NCBI GenBank assembly: GCA_944391575.1
Contig: CALXUC010000007.1
Span: 1 to 53,257, forward strand
DNA length: 53,257 bases
Source: an uncultured Clostridia bacterium
GTDB taxonomy: Bacteria; Bacillota; Clostridia; TANB77; CAG-508
Reading direction: 5' to 3'
The notes beneath the pieces are model-generated. The model made no database searches. It was not told the origin of the DNA and saw nothing but the letters and a program-made list of their open reading frames with translations. Every line of letters starts with the position of its first letter. Position 1 is the stretch's first letter. Both the position numbers and the translations under genes were made by a program. Below are positions 7,975 through 15,283 of this stretch, in pieces.

Positions 7975-9046
7975 TTAAGCAACTTTTTGTAATCTATAAG
8001 TACATAGAAAATCATCTCGTAAGATGTCTCTAAAATCATTTACATATTTTGTCTCTAAATTATATCCAAGAGGAATTAAATCTTTAAAAACTCTATGGAT
8101 TATATAATCTAAGTTTTGGTTTTCTACTGGTCTTACAGTAAATATAATATTATAAATCTTAGTATTATCTAGAACTTTTAAAATTTGATAAGAATTACTA
8201 ATACTAGAAAAAGCGATAACGGGTACATTCAGAACAGCTTTTATTAAATTACTTAATATTAAATTGTCTGTTAATATAACTGTTTCAGTATCTGTAGTAA
8301 TATTACTCTTGCTAATCCAATTTTTGGTGGCTGTTCCGTTTATTTTTCCTGCACTTGAAAACCATATATCGGTAGTTCCATTAAAAGGTTCATCTAAATG
8401 TATTGATAATGCTTGGATTTTGTTCTGCTCATCAAAGAGGGGTACAAAAAAACCTTTTGCATTTGCAAAGGTCCAACCCCAGTCTTCCTCTTGATAAAAT
8501 CCGTGGTATTCCAGATAAATCATATGTCCTTTTTAAATTATTTTCCACTAATCTTCTCTTAATATATTTTTTAGGAATAGTTCTATACATTTGTTCTTCT
8601 ATTGTACTAGATAGAAAACCTTGATTTTTTAAATATTTTTTATGTTGTGGCTCTAATTTTAACATATTTAAAAATGCTCTATAAACCTTGTCTCTTTTAT
8701 CAATGTCAGCAATTTCATTTATAGGACTTATAACTATATTCGACCTATTTAGAGAAAAGCATTCTTTATCAAGCAACTCTCTATATGCCTTTTTATTATC
8801 AATATTTTTTATTCTAGCATATAATCCAATAGAAAAGCCACCTGCACCACACCTACTACAACAATATTTATTATTTTGAGAATTCAAACTTAACGTAGCA
8901 ACTTTTGAATTTTTATTATATCCACAAAATGGACATATTGCTTTTACTTCTATTCCTTTCGTATCAACAATCTCTAGTGATAAATGATATGCTACATTTA
9001 ATATATTAATATGTTTTGCAACTTCTTCAAAATCTAGTTTATTCAT
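7975..9046 (-). pseudogene. CHC2 zinc-finger primase-like protein of a mobile element, frameshifted
   Basis: Two overlapping frames (up to 9046 and down to 7975) make one protein of about 356 residues. The N-terminal part has the CHC2-type zinc finger, with CPFCG near residue 38 and CSRCGAGG near 65. The C-terminal part has the FVPLFDEQNKIQALSIHLDE segment and a Toprim-like strand ILTDNLILSNL, as in primase-like proteins of Tn916-class and related integrative elements. Deleting one C (rc of ccaCggattt, about 8490-8500) joins SGIP to GFYQEEDWGW and restores the frame. The start is taken at the ATG at 9046 with AAGGGA upstream; another ATG exists at 9064. Its function would be priming element replication; it is probably inactive now. 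Confidence 0.75.
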
Positions 9047-9103
9047 AATTTCAGTTCCCTTCATCTTTTATTATTACAATTATCCTAACTTTAAAAAGTT
9101 CAA

Positions 9104-9931
9104 TTAAGCAATTCTGATATTATTATTTGTAAATTCATCTTCCAAACTTTTAATGAAAGAATTTGCTGTTTTTTGAATTTTATCTCCTAATTCTAATATA
9201 ACTTTAATATCACCTTTAGCCCAAGAGGTGATATAATTAAAACTACACATTGAAGTATTTAAACCAAAATAATCGGCTACTATAAAAGCAACTGATTCAA
9301 CAAATGTTTCAGATAAATTTCGTCCTTCTGCATAATTAAAATCATCATATAAAGCATGTGTTAATTCGTGTAATAATACAGAAGCTTTATCATCAATAGA
9401 TAAAGATTTTTTTAATGCAATTTGCTTGTTTTTAGGATTCCAGTATCCTTGCGCATTACCTAAATTTTCTTCAATAATAGGATACGGTGAATAAGATTTT
9501 AAAAATTCAAAAAACTCTATCATATTGTTACTATTTAACCTTTTATCTTCTAATGGCATAGGATTACCAAAGGTTTGTGAAACATCAAAAACATAAGTTA
9601 GCCTATATGTAAGATATTCTACAATTTTTTCTTCTTGTTTTTCATTTTCACTATCTAGTAAGCTATTTTGACCATCAATTTTAGTTGTATATTTTCTTTT
9701 TATAGGATAAATAATTTGAATTCCTTTAGCACCTTTTTTTAACTTTCTTCCCATTTTTTGCCAAGTTTTAAAACCTGCCACTTTGGTAGCATCTTTCATT
9801 TGCAAAAATATTAATACAATATTATTAAAACTATAACTATGAAAGTTTTTGCTAAATTTTAAAAATTTTTCATACTCTCCAGAGGCAACTATAGTATTAA
9901 CTCCCTTCTTACAGTATATGGACTTAGACAT
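9104..9931 (-). CDS. ArdC-like antirestriction protein with ImmA/IrrE metallopeptidase domain, 5' end replaced
   Basis: A 275-residue protein. Residues about 10-85 are the ArdC N-terminal ssDNA-binding domain (YSFNNIVLIF, VAGFKTWQKMGRKLKKGAKG). Residues about 180-230 hold a zinc-peptidase motif LLHELTHALYDD, with a downstream Glu. ArdC proteins protect incoming conjugative DNA from host restriction. The first roughly ten codons (MSKSIYCKKG) are the antisense of an integrase remnant on the other strand, so the natural N-terminus was lost in a deletion that fused the two genes near 9900. No proper ribosome-binding site is seen before 9931, so expression is doubtful. It belongs with the primase and integrase relics as the right end of a decayed element. 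Confidence 0.8.
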   Translation of the reverse strand: MSKSIYCKKGVNTIVASGEYEKFLKFSKNFHSYSFNNIVLIFLQMKDATKVAGFKTWQKMGRKLKKGAKGIQIIYPIKRKYTTKIDGQNSLLDSENEKQEEKIVEYLTYRLTYVFDVSQTFGNPMPLEDKRLNSNNMIEFFEFLKSYSPYPIIEENLGNAQGYWNPKNKQIALKKSLSIDDKASVLLHELTHALYDDFNYAEGRNLSETFVESVAFIVADYFGLNTSMCSFNYITSWAKGDIKVILELGDKIQKTANSFIKSLEDEFTNNNIRIA

Positions 9932-10231
9932 TCATTTGCTACCCATTGTAGAGAACTAGGTATGGAACCAGAAGTCTTGGCAAAATTAATGGGACATACT
10001 GAATATGAAACAACTCAAAAATATTATGTTCATATTTCCAAAAAAAGAAAAGTTGATGCTTTGATGCGTGTTCAAGAAACAGAAAGAAAAAATTTCAAGA
10101 CATTACAAATAAATGATATTATTGAACTAGAAAGATATAACGAACAAAACTTTGAAGATATCAATAATTATGGTATTGAAATAGAGGCAAATTCAAAAAT
10201 AAAAAACACTTTTTTGAGTGCTATAATATAA
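9905..10231 (+). pseudogene. Tyrosine recombinase (integrase) C-terminal remnant next to tRNA-Lys
   Basis: Reading in frame from about 9905 gives LLTVYGLRHSFATHCRELG, then MEPEVLAKLMGH and TTQKYYVHI. This is the complete catalytic box II (RHSFAT), LMGH and the nucleophilic Tyr of an integrase. Everything upstream of the box, including the first catalytic Arg, is missing, and the frame runs straight into the antisense of ardC. About 65 extra residues follow the catalytic region. The stop lies 50 bp from the 3' end of tRNA-Lys, the classical position of an integrase at its attachment site. It is a deletion scar from an integrative element that used this tRNA. Confidence 0.8.
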
Positions 10232-10281
10232 TATTTTTATATTAAATATTAAAATGGGGAACGGTTCTATTAAAAATCGGA

Positions 10282-10357
10282 TGGTGCACCATCCCAGACT
10301 CGAACTGGGGGTCTTTCGATTAAGAGTCGATTGCTTTACCAACTAAGCTAATGGTGC
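10282..10357 (-). tRNA. tRNA-Lys (anticodon CTT)
   Basis: Minus strand: acceptor GCACCAT pairs with ATGGTGC. The D arm is GCTTAGTTGGTAAAGC, the anticodon loop CTCTTAA gives CTT, and the T arm is CCCAG-TTCGAGT-CTGGG. Discriminator A and an encoded CCA follow. Total 76 nt. The anticodon stem has one A-A mismatch at its outer pair. It is transcribed after a broken tRNA-Lys from the promoter at 10546-10574, and its 3' end borders the integrase remnant, consistent with use as an attachment site. Confidence 0.92.
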
Positions 10358-10486
10358 TTATTTTCCCCAATTACAAGAAAATTTTAAGAATACATGGGGA
10401 ATAATTTTATTAATTTAAATTTCCAATAATAAAAACGCTACAGCCAAAAGGGATTTGCAAAATTCCCCAATTTAGTAGGTAAACTA

Positions 10487-10525
10487 ATTAAGAGTGCCCT
10501 GCTCTACCAACTAAGCTAAAAGCGC
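10487..10525 (-). pseudogene. Truncated tRNA-Lys (5' half only)
   Basis: GCGCTTTTAGCTTAGTTGG, TAGAGC and a GGGCA stem into the anticodon loop CTCTTAA are an intact tRNA-Lys(CTT) 5' half. Directly after the anticodon loop the sequence departs from a tRNA: there is no matching 3' anticodon stem, T arm or acceptor AAAGCGC. It keeps a good promoter. It differs from the complete tRNA-Lys downstream in the acceptor and anticodon stem, so it was a separate gene, broken at the anticodon loop, a frequent recombination crossover point. Confidence 0.75.
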
Positions 10526-10545
10526 ATTTTTTCCAAGCTTTTATT

Positions 10546-10574
10546 ATTATACTACTTTTTTTTTAGTTCGTCAA
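10546..10574 (-). promoter_or_regulatory. Sigma-A promoter of the tRNA-Lys transcript
   Basis: Minus strand: -35 TTGACG (10569-10574), 17-bp spacer, -10 TATAAT (10546-10551), about 20 bp before the broken tRNA. Confidence 0.75.
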
Positions 10575-10578
10575 GTTT

Positions 10579-10621
10579 TGAGTTGCATTTTTTTGTGATT
10601 TGAGTTGCATTTTTTGTGATT
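10579..10621. repeat. Tandem duplication of a 21-22 bp unit
   Basis: TGAGTTGCA followed by a T run and GTGATT occurs twice in direct succession (10579-10600 and 10601-10621), differing by one T. It lies just upstream of the tRNA promoter -35 box. Confidence 0.7.
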
Positions 10622-10706
10622 TGCTCAACATTTTTGTAATTTTCTATATAAAAAATTACCAACTTAAATAATAATTATTAAAACAATAATGTTTATTTTA
10701 TAGAAA

Positions 10707-10737
10707 AACAAGTAGTGCCATAAAAGTACTACTTGTT
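10707..10737 (-). terminator. Rho-independent terminator of the 10766 gene
   Basis: AACAAGTAGT (10707-10716) pairs with ACTACTTGTT (10728-10737). On the minus strand a T run follows. A second hairpin (ACTTTCTT with AAGAAAGT, 10742-10763) lies between it and the stop codon. Confidence 0.75.
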
Positions 10738-10765
10738 CTTTTACTTTCTTTATTTTAAGAAAGTG

Positions 10766-11083
10766 TTATCGTTTTATTTTAGACCAAAAAACCCGAAGTC
10801 TTTTCTTAAACCTATCAAAAGTATGAGTTTCCACAATAACTCGATATTCTCGAGTATTGCCGTTTATATTATAATCCAATTTTTCTACTTGCCAGAAAGT
10901 TTCTTTTTTTATAAATTCGCTGAACTCTTGCCAATACTTTTGAATTAAATTTGCCTCATCTTCATTGAGTTTAAGATAAGTTACGAGATTACCACTCAAA
11001 TATTCTTTAGAATACAGCATATTTTTTAATGCTGAAAAAAGAATTTTTGCTTCCTCTGGAAGCGTATTGAACTTTTGGTTCAT
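10766..11083 (-). CDS. Small hypothetical protein, helical
   Basis: A 105-residue soluble protein with no domain I recognise. Mostly helical: LPEEAKILFSALKNMLYSKE, then LNEDEANLIQKYWQEFSEF, ending in a very basic RFKKRLRVFWSKIKR. The basic C-terminus could bind nucleic acid or the membrane face. AGGAG lies 7 nt before its ATG. It is monocistronic, with a perfect promoter (TTGACA, 17 bp, TATAAT) and double terminator, which argues that it is a real, expressed gene. Confidence 0.75.
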   Translation of the reverse strand: MNQKFNTLPEEAKILFSALKNMLYSKEYLSGNLVTYLKLNEDEANLIQKYWQEFSEFIKKETFWQVEKLDYNINGNTREYRVIVETHTFDRFKKRLRVFWSKIKR

Positions 11084-11126
11084 GTTTGACTCCTAAAATA
11101 AAATACAAAATAAAAGTTGCCTTTTT

Positions 11127-11155
11127 ATTATATATCTATTTTATGTTTTTGTCAA
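11127..11155 (-). promoter_or_regulatory. Consensus sigma-A promoter of the 10766 gene
   Basis: Minus strand: TTGACA (11150-11155), 17-bp spacer, TATAAT (11127-11132), about 44 bp before the start codon. Confidence 0.85.
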
Positions 11156-11158
11156 ATT

Positions 11159-11452
11159 TTAGAAATCAAATAAATCTCCTAAAAATGATTCTTTTCTTTT
11201 TTTATGTTTATAATAATCTTTGTCATAATCATAATGTGATTTATAATGATCATCGTCATCATGGTCATAGTGAGAAGAATGTTTATTATATTCATGTTCG
11301 CGACTGCTAACGTATTTTTCTTCACCTTGTATTAATTTTTCTAGTTCTCCTCTATCAAGCCATATGCCACGACATTCTGGGCAGTAATCGATTTCTACTC
11401 CCTTTTTTTCAGACATTAATAATGTAACATCTTTACATACAGGACATTTCAT
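11159..11452 (-). CDS. TFIIB-type zinc-ribbon protein with His/Asp-rich tail
   Basis: A 97-residue protein. The N-terminal 40 residues hold two CxxC pairs (CPVC and CPECRGIWLDRGELEKL), the signature of the bacterial zf-TFIIB family; the GIWLDRGELEKL block is typical. The remainder is a low-complexity His/Asp/Tyr/Lys tail (HYDHDDDDHYKSHYDYDKD) likely to bind metal ions, ending in a short hydrophobic LGDLFDF. The start is placed at the ATG at 11452, 9 nt from GGAGG; a GTG at 11458 is too close to that site. The function is unknown in the family; a metal-binding or assembly role is likely from composition. It has its own promoter. Confidence 0.85.
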   Translation of the reverse strand: MKCPVCKDVTLLMSEKKGVEIDYCPECRGIWLDRGELEKLIQGEEKYVSSREHEYNKHSSHYDHDDDDHYKSHYDYDKDYYKHKKRKESFLGDLFDF

Positions 11453-11484
11453 ATCCACATACCTCCGATTTAAAATTTGAAATT

Positions 11485-11513
11485 ATTATACCATATGATT
11501 AATAGAATGACAA
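11485..11513 (-). promoter_or_regulatory. Sigma-A promoter of the zinc-ribbon gene
   Basis: Minus strand: -35 TTGTCA (11508-11513), 17-bp spacer, -10 TATAAT (11485-11490). Confidence 0.8.
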
Positions 11514-11528
11514 TATTAATTTAAGCAA

Positions 11529-11715
11529 AAAACTCTAATTATATAATAATTCAGCAGATATTTATTTAAAGCTTGATATATAGCTATTTGCAAGTCAAGA
11601 CCCGGATTGTGCCGCCCCAGCTATGTTTTGACTAAAAATAGCTATATATCAAGCTTTTATCAAGTATGGCATAAGTTGTTACCCAATTATGATATTTTTC
11701 CATAATTAGAGTTTT
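11529..11715 (-). terminator. Terminator of the 11720 gene, split by a MITE insertion
   Basis: Right arm (minus strand, first): AAAACTCTAATTAT at 11715-11702. Left arm: ATAATTAGAGTTTT at 11542-11529, followed by more T. The two 14-nt arms are perfectly complementary but 159 nt apart. If the intervening element at 11543-11684 and one copy of AATTAT are removed, the sequence closes to a tight hairpin, ACTCTAATTATG, nine-base loop, CATAATTAGAGT and a T run. Confidence 0.75.
11543..11684. mobile_element. Palindromic MITE-like element, copy A
   Basis: The core inverted repeat at 11568-11657 has ends AAAGCTTGATATATAGC and its complement, a further inner repeat (GTCAA..TTGAC) and a GC-richer centre. 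Outer ends are related to the ATTCAG / GTTAC ends of copy B. It is flanked by AATTAT on both sides (11537-11542 and 11685-11690), a probable target duplication. No coding capacity. It is about 85-90% identical to copy B in the core, in opposite orientation. Confidence 0.7.
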
Positions 11716-11719
11716 TATT

Positions 11720-13318
11720 TTAATTAACTTTTATTATTTCTATTACGCCTTCACCTTTCCTATAACTTATATTTAATGTTGTTCCTGCTGTTGCATAAGG
11801 TAATTTATCTTCATTTAATTTTATTGATGCTTTATATCTATTTCCGTTTGTGTCTGTTATATAGTATTTAGTTTCCCCATCTATTACACCTGAGGTTATT
11901 GTTTGTATTACTATATCTTCTATTACTAAGTCTTCTTGAGATATATTTATTTCTGCATCTCCTAAGTAGTTTCTTGCTGCTTGTTCTATTCCTTCTGATG
12001 CATCTGTTACAACTACTTTTTGATAATCTTGTACATCAATAAATCCATACATTTTAACAAGTCCTGCATTATCTTTTAAAGATACTAAATATGTTGGTTT
12101 ACCATTTAAGTTTATTAATAATGGGAATGTTGATGTATATTTCATTTGTTGCACTTGACCTTCTGCACTTGCCATAGCTGAATACTCTTCTGCTCCTGGT
12201 ACTTGATAGAATGTTGTTTCTTTTGTTCTTAAGTTTGTTAATATAAATCCTATATTTGATTCGTCTGATATTACAGATGTTATTCCTGTATATAAGTAAA
12301 TATCATCTCCTAATTTTATGTAATTATATCCTTGAGTTGTTGCTACAACTTCTTTTTGACCAAATATTGAATTTAAAAATCCATTTTTATATTTTCCCCA
12401 GTCATTAGTTTGTGATATTATAAGTGATGCTGGATATACGTGATCTACCCAGGCTGGTACTTCGCCTACATCATATTTTTGTGAGTTTCCTGTTATAGGG
12501 TCAAATATTATTACTCCATTTACTTCTGGTCTTAAACCTATTCCCACATATTTTATTGTAGATACTATCCAATATGGATTTCCTGAATTATCTATTTCAA
12601 AATTCATTTCTCCAAATATTTCTGTTGGATAATCAAATCTTAATTTTCTTTCTAATTTTTCAAATAATATTGCAGATGGCATATATTTCATACCTTGTTC
12701 TAATCTTACTAATTCTGATTTACCTGTAACTGAATTTACTATTATATAGCCTTCTGTTCCATTTTTTCTATTTGTTATGTATCTTATTATATCAGCATAT
12801 TCTAAAGGTGTAACTCTTACAATTTCTTCATTATAATTTATTTGTGTATATTGGTTAGAAACTACGAATTGTGATACTAAGTCTGACATTTGACCCATTA
12901 CTCTATCACCTAATTTTTCACTTGAGTCTCTATCTAAGAGCGGAACTTGATTAAAATCCACTTCTTTTACATCTTGAGTAAAGTTTCCATCTTCATTTAT
13001 TGCAATTCTTTCGTAATATGCTTTTGAATTGAATATTGGCGAATTTATAATATTAATTAAAATTAATCCTACAAATAATACTCCTATTGCAATTAATATT
13101 ATTTTCACTGGTTTATTTACAACTGGTTCTTTTGTATAAAGTGTTACTCCATTAAATCCTAGCTTATCTACCATTGATATTCCTAGTAATATAACTACTA
13201 ACATAAATAAAAATGACCAAAACAATGGTGATGATATGTTTAACGGTGGTAACATAAAAAAGTATAATAGAAATGCAACGATTACCATTATTACTATCTT
13301 AATAATTTTTTTCTTCAT
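11720..13318 (-). CDS. Large membrane protein with extracytoplasmic beta-rich domain, unknown function
   Basis: A 532-residue protein. Three hydrophobic helices lie near the N-terminus (residues about 5-24, 30-50 and 70-92), then about 430 residues that look extracytoplasmic and beta-rich, with repeated VNSVTGKSELV, IFDPITGNSQKY and LTNLRTKETTFY turns resembling propeller-like or PepSY-like strands. The last 60 residues (YITDTNGNRYKASIKLNEDK) look like a small OB/SH3 barrel. The ATG at 13318 follows GGAGGG; an in-frame TTG four codons earlier is the ribosome-binding site itself. It has a consensus promoter and a terminator now split by a MITE. I recognise similar architecture among conserved Clostridia membrane proteins but no function. 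Confidence 0.8.
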   Translation of the reverse strand: MKKKIIKIVIMVIVAFLLYFFMLPPLNISSPLFWSFLFMLVVILLGISMVDKLGFNGVTLYTKEPVVNKPVKIILIAIGVLFVGLILINIINSPIFNSKAYYERIAINEDGNFTQDVKEVDFNQVPLLDRDSSEKLGDRVMGQMSDLVSQFVVSNQYTQINYNEEIVRVTPLEYADIIRYITNRKNGTEGYIIVNSVTGKSELVRLEQGMKYMPSAILFEKLERKLRFDYPTEIFGEMNFEIDNSGNPYWIVSTIKYVGIGLRPEVNGVIIFDPITGNSQKYDVGEVPAWVDHVYPASLIISQTNDWGKYKNGFLNSIFGQKEVVATTQGYNYIKLGDDIYLYTGITSVISDESNIGFILTNLRTKETTFYQVPGAEEYSAMASAEGQVQQMKYTSTFPLLINLNGKPTYLVSLKDNAGLVKMYGFIDVQDYQKVVVTDASEGIEQAARNYLGDAEINISQEDLVIEDIVIQTITSGVIDGETKYYITDTNGNRYKASIKLNEDKLPYATAGTTLNISYRKGEGVIEIIKVN

Positions 13319-13351
13319 AAAACCCTCCAAAAATTTAAAAATTACTTTAAT

Positions 13352-13380
13352 ATTATACTATAAAGTCGTATCTTTTGCAA
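13352..13380 (-). promoter_or_regulatory. Sigma-A promoter of the 11720 gene
   Basis: Minus strand: -35 TTGCAA (13375-13380), 17-bp spacer, -10 TATAAT (13352-13357), about 34 bp before the start. Confidence 0.8.
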
Positions 13381-13398
13381 GTTAACAAAACGCTTATT

Positions 13399-15255
13399 TT
13401 ATATATTTACTAAATTATATTTTATATTTTCACCATCTAATATTTCCATTTCTCTATTTGAACAAGTAAATATTATTATTTGATTATTTATGTAATTTTC
13501 GTTTAAAAATTTTAATATGTCTTTTAATCTATCCTTATCGTAATATACAAATGGTTCGTCTAGTATTATAGGTACATTTTCTTTTACAATTTCTTTTAAT
13601 GATGATAATCTTAATGATAAATACATTTGGTCTATTGTTCCTATACTTAATTTGTCGGCCTTTACATAGTCTCCACTTTCTAGTTCTACCATTAATCCTT
13701 CTGTATCATTAAATTTTACATTATTATAACTTGATATTTCTTTTACCATTTTTGAAAGATTATTAACAAATTCTGGTGTTATATTTTCTTTCATTTTTTC
13801 ATAAGCTTCTTCTAATACTATTCTAGCTAAGTTTATACTATTATTTAATGTTTCTATTTCTTCTTCTTGCTCTTTTAAATTTTCTAGTTTTTCTTCTATT
13901 TCAGGTAATTCTTCTACTTTTTCTAACATATTTTTATTTGTTATATCTAATGTATTTATTTTTATTTTTAAATTACTTATTTTACTATTTATATTTATTA
14001 TTTCGCTTTTTATTTTTTCAGAATTATAATTTAATAATTTTTCTATTAAATTTATATTATTATATTTATATTTTAAATTATTATTTTTTTCGTTTATATA
14101 ATCATTTTTTATTTTTTCTTGTTTTTTTATTTCTTCTTCTTTTTCTTTTGCTGATTTTTCTATTATTTCCTTTTCTTTTTTTATATTTAATATTTTATTT
14201 TCTTTTTCTTTTTTTATTTTTTTATTTTTATTATTTTTATTTAATTGTAAAAATAAAAATATTAATGAAAATATTAAAATTGGAATATATATAAATATAT
14301 TTTTTGTTACAAAAAAAGATATTATTGATGCTATTATTAAAATTATAAATATTATTAAATATTTATTATCTTTTTTTATTATTATATTTTTTTCTATTTC
14401 ATTTTCTTTATTTATTAATTCAGATATTTTTTCATTAAATTCTTTTAATGAATTTTTCTTTATATTTATTTTTTCTTCTTCTAAATATTCTTCTTCTCGT
14501 ATATTTTTTATTTCATTTAAAATAGTTAATTCATTTTCTAATGATTTTATTTCTATATTTAAATTATTTTTTTCTAATTCGTAATTTTCTACTTTTTTTA
14601 TTTCTAATTTTATTTCCGCTTCTTTTTCTAAATATTTTTTTAATTCTTTTTTTACTATATTTATAGGTTTTCCAACAGTTCTTTCTGTTCCAACTTCTTC
14701 TACTTGTTTATCTTTTAATTTATCTATTGCTTTTTTATATGATGTATTGTCTTTTCCTGTTGATAATACATTTGATATTTTTTGAATTATTATATTTTGT
14801 GAATCTTTATCTAATCTCGTTTCTGTTTGCTCTGATATTGCTGTTTTCATTAAAATATCTTCTGTTATTCCTGTTTGTTCTATAAAAAATAAATTTTGTT
14901 TTGTTTTATTATCTATATTATAATTATTTGTAATTTCTTCTCCGTTTTCATTATATATTTTACATGTTTTTTTATTAAAATCTCTGTACACTTCGATTTT
15001 TTCGTTATTATCTAATGTATAATATATTTTTCCAGAATATTCGCTTTCACTCCATGGTTTATATCTTTCTAAGTCTGGTATTTCTTTTTTATTTTTGTTT
15101 TTTGATAACCCATAAAACATTGCTGGTATAAATTTTAACATTGTTGATTTTCCTGATTCGTTTTTTCCTGTTACTATGTTTATACCACTTTTTAGTTCTA
15201 TATTTTTATCTTTTAAATTACCAAATCCATTTATTTTTATTGAATTTATTTCCAA
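13399..15255 (-). CDS. SbcC/Rad50-like ATPase of the YhaN type
   Basis: A 618-residue SMC-like ATPase. The N-terminal Walker A loop GKNESGKST (about 31-39) and a PWSES Q-loop region open the protein. Two long Lys/Glu-rich coiled coils (about 190-300 and 340-490) flank a hydrophobic double segment (YLIIFIILIIASIISFF and IFIYIPILIFSLIFLFL). The C-terminal half-site has the signature LSIGTIDQMYLSLRL and Walker B PIILDEPFVYYD. YhaN/SbcC proteins pair with an Mre11-type nuclease to process DNA ends; the membrane segment in the hairpin is a feature of the YhaN branch. It lies 28 nt after its nuclease partner. The start is TTG at 15255 with AAGGAGG about 10 nt upstream; no ATG fits. It is shorter than B. 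subtilis YhaN because the coiled coil is reduced. Confidence 0.88.
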   Translation of the reverse strand: MEINSIKINGFGNLKDKNIELKSGINIVTGKNESGKSTMLKFIPAMFYGLSKNKNKKEIPDLERYKPWSESEYSGKIYYTLDNNEKIEVYRDFNKKTCKIYNENGEEITNNYNIDNKTKQNLFFIEQTGITEDILMKTAISEQTETRLDKDSQNIIIQKISNVLSTGKDNTSYKKAIDKLKDKQVEEVGTERTVGKPINIVKKELKKYLEKEAEIKLEIKKVENYELEKNNLNIEIKSLENELTILNEIKNIREEEYLEEEKINIKKNSLKEFNEKISELINKENEIEKNIIIKKDNKYLIIFIILIIASIISFFVTKNIFIYIPILIFSLIFLFLQLNKNNKNKKIKKEKENKILNIKKEKEIIEKSAKEKEEEIKKQEKIKNDYINEKNNNLKYKYNNINLIEKLLNYNSEKIKSEIININSKISNLKIKINTLDITNKNMLEKVEELPEIEEKLENLKEQEEEIETLNNSINLARIVLEEAYEKMKENITPEFVNNLSKMVKEISSYNNVKFNDTEGLMVELESGDYVKADKLSIGTIDQMYLSLRLSSLKEIVKENVPIILDEPFVYYDKDRLKDILKFLNENYINNQIIIFTCSNREMEILDGENIKYNLVNI

Positions 15256-15283
15256 TTAAATGTTTCCTCCTTGCATAATTTTT

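Noticed and set aside
10232..10281. Left attachment-site copy of the tRNA-Lys 3' end elsewhere in the window
   Set aside because: No second copy of the tRNA-Lys 3' sequence (T arm plus acceptor) was seen to the left, so the element borders cannot be drawn.
13848..14294. 148-codon Leu/Phe-rich plus frame
   Set aside because: It is the complement of the Lys/Glu coiled coil of the SbcC-like gene, not a membrane protein.
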